Shown: one piece after another, positions 4,939 to 7,274 of the stretch | How positions within the stretch are numbered: the first letter of the stretch is position 1 | Layout: the number at the start of each line of letters is the position of its first letter | Origin: Kordiimonadaceae bacterium | GTDB taxonomy: Bacteria > Pseudomonadota > Alphaproteobacteria > Sphingomonadales > Kordiimonadaceae | Direction of reading: 5' to 3' | Assembly (NCBI GenBank): GCA_016764715.1 | Contig: JAESRJ010000202.1 | Coordinates: 1,164-8,437 of the forward strand | DNA length: 7,274 bases | The notes under the pieces: model-generated | Seen by the model: only the letters and a program-made list of their open reading frames with translations | The model's database searches: none | Told to the model about the DNA's origin: nothing | Program-made: the position numbers and the translations under genes

Positions 4939-5958
4939 ATGGCTGAAGGCGGCATGGAATTTAACAAGATAAGCGGTGCCCAGAAAGCGGCAGCTTTTAT
5001 GCTTGCGATCGGTGAGGAGCATGGCCGCACTATATGGGAAATGCTCTCTGACGACGAAGTCAAAGAGCTGTCCCAGCATATGGCGACCTTAGGCACAATT
5101 GAAGCCGAATATGTAGAAACTATTTTTGTCGAATTCGCCGGAAAAGTATCTACTGTTGGCAACCTAAACGGCTCCTTTGAAAGCACTGAGCGACTTCTGG
5201 GAAAAATGCTTCCCGGTGATCGAGTTAGCCAGATTATGGACGAAATCCGCGGCCCTGCCGGCCGTACTATGTGGGACAAGCTTGGCAATGTGAACGAAAT
5301 GGTTCTCGCCAGTTATCTCAAGAACGAATACCCACAAACTGTTGCCGTGGTGCTGCAAAAAATCAAAGCTGAGCACGCCGCGCGCGTCCTGTCTGTCCTA
5401 CCCGAAGATTTCTCGATGGAAGTTATCATGCGCATGTTGCGGATGGAATCCGTGCAGAAAGATATCCTGGATAAAGTAGAGCAAACACTGCGCGTCGAGT
5501 TTATGAACAACCTTGCCCGCACAAGCCAGCGCGACAGCCACGAAACCATAGCAGAGATTTTCAATTTCTTGGACCGTAGCTCTGAAGCCCGTTTCCTCGC
5601 CTCGCTTGAGGACAGAAACAGAGATTCGGCCGAACGCATTCGCGCTTTGATGTTCACCTTTGAAGACCTTGCCAATCTTGACCCAAGCGGCGTGCAAACG
5701 CTGCTTAGAAATGTGGACAAAGACAAGCTGGCATTGGCAATGAAAGGGGCTTCCGACACACTTCGCGATCTATTCTTCTCCAATATGTCAGAGCGTGCAG
5801 CAAAAATTCTAAGAGAAGATATGGAAGCTATGGGCCCGGTACGGCTGCGCGATGTCGACGACGCACAGATGGATATGGTCAACAAAGCCAAAGACCTAGC
5901 CGAAGCTGGCGAAATTCTTCTCTCCGACAACAAAGGAGAGGACGAATTGATCTATTAA
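4939..5958 (+). CDS. fliG: Flagellar motor switch protein FliG
   Basis: FliG forms the rotor ring under the MS ring, contacts the stator to generate torque, and carries the switch signal from FliM/FliN. The 339-residue product shows the N-terminal FliF-binding domain ([24 protein letters not shown] near 9-35). The middle domain carries [11 protein letters not shown] at about 129-139, the EHPQ-type motif with Tyr in place of His, a common variant. The C-terminal torque domain runs from about 240 to 315, with [35 protein letters not shown] and [12 protein letters not shown] (299-310). The arginines in LLRN and TLRD fall where torque-helix charges occur (inference). The ATG at 4939 has a weak ribosome site. 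An ATG at 4954 is preceded by GAAGG (4945-4949) and is a credible alternative that would remove five residues. It lies 15 bp after fliF and 19 bp before fliH. Confidence 0.95.
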   Translation: MAEGGMEFNKISGAQKAAAFMLAIGEEHGRTIWEMLSDDEVKELSQHMATLGTIEAEYVETIFVEFAGKVSTVGNLNGSFESTERLLGKMLPGDRVSQIMDEIRGPAGRTMWDKLGNVNEMVLASYLKNEYPQTVAVVLQKIKAEHAARVLSVLPEDFSMEVIMRMLRMESVQKDILDKVEQTLRVEFMNNLARTSQRDSHETIAEIFNFLDRSSEARFLASLEDRNRDSAERIRALMFTFEDLANLDPSGVQTLLRNVDKDKLALAMKGASDTLRDLFFSNMSERAAKILREDMEAMGPVRLRDVDDAQMDMVNKAKDLAEAGEILLSDNKGEDELIY

Positions 5959-5977
5959 GATCAGTTACGAGACAGTT

Positions 5978-6643
5978 ATGGCAGAACCAGTAAAGTTTAC
6001 ATTCGATCAGGCCTTTGACGGCGGAGCAAAAAATCGCTTCGACGAAGCAATTCAACGCGCGGAATTGGATGGTCAAGAAAAAGCTAGCGTTGCGCACAAC
6101 AGCGGTTTAGCACAAGGCCGCGAGCAAGTTTTGCATGAGATCGAAGCCGAAACGAAGGCCGCTCTTAACCAAATCGCAGAATCTGCGCACGCTCTTTTTT
6201 CGCAGCAGCAACAGTTAAAAACCGAGCTCAAACAGGAAATGGTCCAGCTGGCTTATTCTATCGCAGCCAAACTTGCCCCAGCCCTAATGAGAGCCCATCC
6301 CCTCGCAGAGGTTGAGGCGCTTATTGAAGACTGCATGGCAACCGCGCACAAAGAACCACGTCTGCTTGTCCGCGTGCCGGAAGCCCTTACAGAAGACATT
6401 AGTGACCGCATTGAAACCATGAAAACAGCCACTAGTTTTCCAGGGGACATCGTCCTTATTGGCGAAGCAAGTTTTAGCCAAAACGACTGCCGGGTCGAAT
6501 GGCCAGATGGCGGCACAGAACGCCGATACACGGACATCCAAAGAGAAATCGAAGCCGCAGTGCAGCGCTTTGTCATGGCAGGCAGCGAGGACGTCGACAT
6601 TATTGACAGTCCTCAAGCAAACGCACCGCGTCCACAAGATTAA
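5978..6643 (+). CDS. fliH: Flagellar assembly protein FliH (FlbE-like, export ATPase regulator)
   Basis: FliH binds the export ATPase FliI, holds it inactive until docking, and links it to the C ring through FliN. The 221-residue product has the short N-terminal aromatic motif KFTFDQAFD (6-14). A charged, Ala/Glu/Gln-rich helical stalk follows at about 15-95. The C-terminal FliH/YscL-type domain includes LAYSIAAKLAPALMRAHPLAEV, LLVRVPEAL and NDCRVEWPDGGTERR (169-183). The last of these corresponds to the conserved DxRxEWxxGG region of the family. In Caulobacter the equivalent gene between fliG and fliN is called flbE. Position between fliG and fliN supports the call. The ribosome site is weak and the gaps on both sides are about 20 bp, so coupling within the operon is likely. 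Confidence 0.88.
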   Translation: MAEPVKFTFDQAFDGGAKNRFDEAIQRAELDGQEKASVAHNSGLAQGREQVLHEIEAETKAALNQIAESAHALFSQQQQLKTELKQEMVQLAYSIAAKLAPALMRAHPLAEVEALIEDCMATAHKEPRLLVRVPEALTEDISDRIETMKTATSFPGDIVLIGEASFSQNDCRVEWPDGGTERRYTDIQREIEAAVQRFVMAGSEDVDIIDSPQANAPRPQD

Positions 6644-6663
6644 GTTGAACTAAGGAAGATTGA

Positions 6664-7029
6664 ATGGCTGACGAAGACAACACCCCAACTGACGTAGAAT
6701 TGCAGGATCTCGCGTCTCATGACGGCAGCGGCGACGTTGAACTGGCGACTAAAGAGGACGGCATCCTTCGCACAGGCAAGGACCTTGAGCCAATGTTTGA
6801 TGTACCGGTACAAGTGCAGGCCGTGCTTGGAAAAGCTTCCCTTGAAGTGAACCAACTGTTGAAACTAGCCCCTGGCGCGGTTGTTGAACTTGACCGGAAA
6901 GTAGGCGAAGCCATTGATATATATGTAAACAACCGCCTCGTAGCGCGCGGGGAAGTAGTGTTGGTGGAAGACCATCTCGGCGTAACAATGACAGAAATTA
7001 TCAAAATAGACGGTGCTTCCAATATATAG
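6664..7029 (+). CDS. fliN: Flagellar motor switch protein FliN
   Basis: FliN forms the bottom of the cytoplasmic C ring, takes part in direction switching and provides a docking site for FliH-FliI. The 121-residue product has a variable acidic N-terminus (1-40). One SpoA/surface-presentation domain follows (about 41-115) with the typical run FDVPVQVQAVLGKASLEV, LLKLAPGAVVELDRKVGEAI, DIYVNNRLVARGEVV and LGVTMTEII. Length is normal for a stand-alone FliN. A clear ribosome site, AAGGAAG, lies 6 bp before the ATG. It follows fliH by 20 bp and precedes the motA-like gene by 30 bp. Confidence 0.95.
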   Translation: MADEDNTPTDVELQDLASHDGSGDVELATKEDGILRTGKDLEPMFDVPVQVQAVLGKASLEVNQLLKLAPGAVVELDRKVGEAIDIYVNNRLVARGEVVLVEDHLGVTMTEIIKIDGASNI

Positions 7030-7059
7030 CGCGCAAACATTCTGGCGGGGGATCCCTGT

Positions 7060-7274
7060 ATGAGTACTCTACTCGCTATGCTGGCAGCTTTTTTGCTGAT
7101 TACAGGCGCCATTTTGATTGATGGCTCGCCGCTGGCTTTTGTTAATCTACAGGGGGTGCTGATCGTCATTGTTGGCACAGTGGCTGTCACGGCTATCAGC
7201 TTTCGCTTTCAGGAAATGATTACTCTCCCAGGCAATATTTTTGTTTTACTGCGTCACGGGCAACTGGACCCCAG
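7060..7274 (+). CDS. motA: MotA-like flagellar stator protein, N-terminal part (cut by the window end)
   Basis: An ATG at 7060 opens a frame that runs 71 codons to the window end. The visible part has a first membrane segment at about 3-20 (LLAMLAAFLLITGAILI), then GSPLAFVNLQGVLIVIVGTVAVTAISF (22-48), which contains the second membrane segment. The G-S-P-x-x-F-x-x-x-x-x-x-L-I-V-x-x-G-T pattern is characteristic of MotA/PomA stator proteins, which with MotB/PomB form the ion channel that drives the motor. A G-rich ribosome site (GGCGGGGGA, 7044-7052) precedes the start. The channel-lining and cytoplasmic charged residues lie beyond the window, so proton or sodium use cannot be judged. A related MotA/TolQ/ExbB-family protein with another role is possible. 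Confidence 0.75.
   Translation, partial: MSTLLAMLAAFLLITGAILIDGSPLAFVNLQGVLIVIVGTVAVTAISFRFQEMITLPGNIFVLLRHGQLDP

Noticed and set aside
5313..5933. 206-codon open frame on the - strand inside fliG
   Set aside because: It is antisense to the conserved middle and C-terminal domains of FliG, with a Ser/Arg-rich product typical of shadow frames.
6717..7190. 157-codon open frame on the - strand across fliN and the motA-like gene
   Set aside because: It covers two well-supported + strand genes and gives a Ser/Thr/Pro-rich product without family features.

Overview
The window is a stretch of a flagellar gene cluster, all on the + strand, almost certainly from an alphaproteobacterium. The strongest evidence is the small gene at 2554-2847. 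It encodes SciP (DUF1153 family), the CtrA-binding cell-cycle regulator known only from Alphaproteobacteria, and it lies between the hook genes and fliF as it does in Caulobacter. Base composition looks close to 50% GC. I cannot place the genus; a marine or Kordiimonas/Rhodospirillales-like lineage would fit, but that is a guess.

Layout. 1-122 is the tail of an upstream gene, probably fliK (hook-length control). 132-809 is flgD (hook cap/scaffold) and 945-2321 is flgE (hook subunit). The 135-bp gap between flgD and flgE holds a stem-loop and a good sigma-54 (-24/-12) promoter match, so flgE can probably be transcribed separately as a late gene. 2322-2553 holds a terminator-like double hairpin, an 18-bp palindrome, a GGTTAA/TTAACC inverted repeat and a TATAAT -10 element in front of sciP. 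2848-3201 (354 bp, no convincing gene) holds a possible 3' hairpin, a 9-bp tandem duplication, a perfect 11-bp-arm palindrome, a CtrA-like box, a -35/-10 promoter and a second TTAA-N6-TTAA inverted repeat. fliF (3202-4923, TTG start), fliG (4939-5958), fliH (5978-6643), fliN (6664-7029) and a partial motA-like gene (from 7060) follow with gaps of 15-30 bp. They look like one operon for the MS ring, switch complex, export-ATPase regulator and stator.

How it fits together. In the Caulobacter scheme CtrA switches on the early fliF-type operon, the basal body is built, and sigma-54 with FlbD then switches on the hook genes. SciP accumulates later and blocks CtrA activation. This window carries the matching parts: a CtrA-like box and promoter before fliF, a sigma-54 promoter before flgE, and sciP between the two. 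The proteins themselves look ordinary and intact. I see no mobile element, CRISPR array, tRNA or rRNA, and no novel multigene system. The parts most worth a second look are the palindromes and inverted repeats in the two gaps on either side of sciP.
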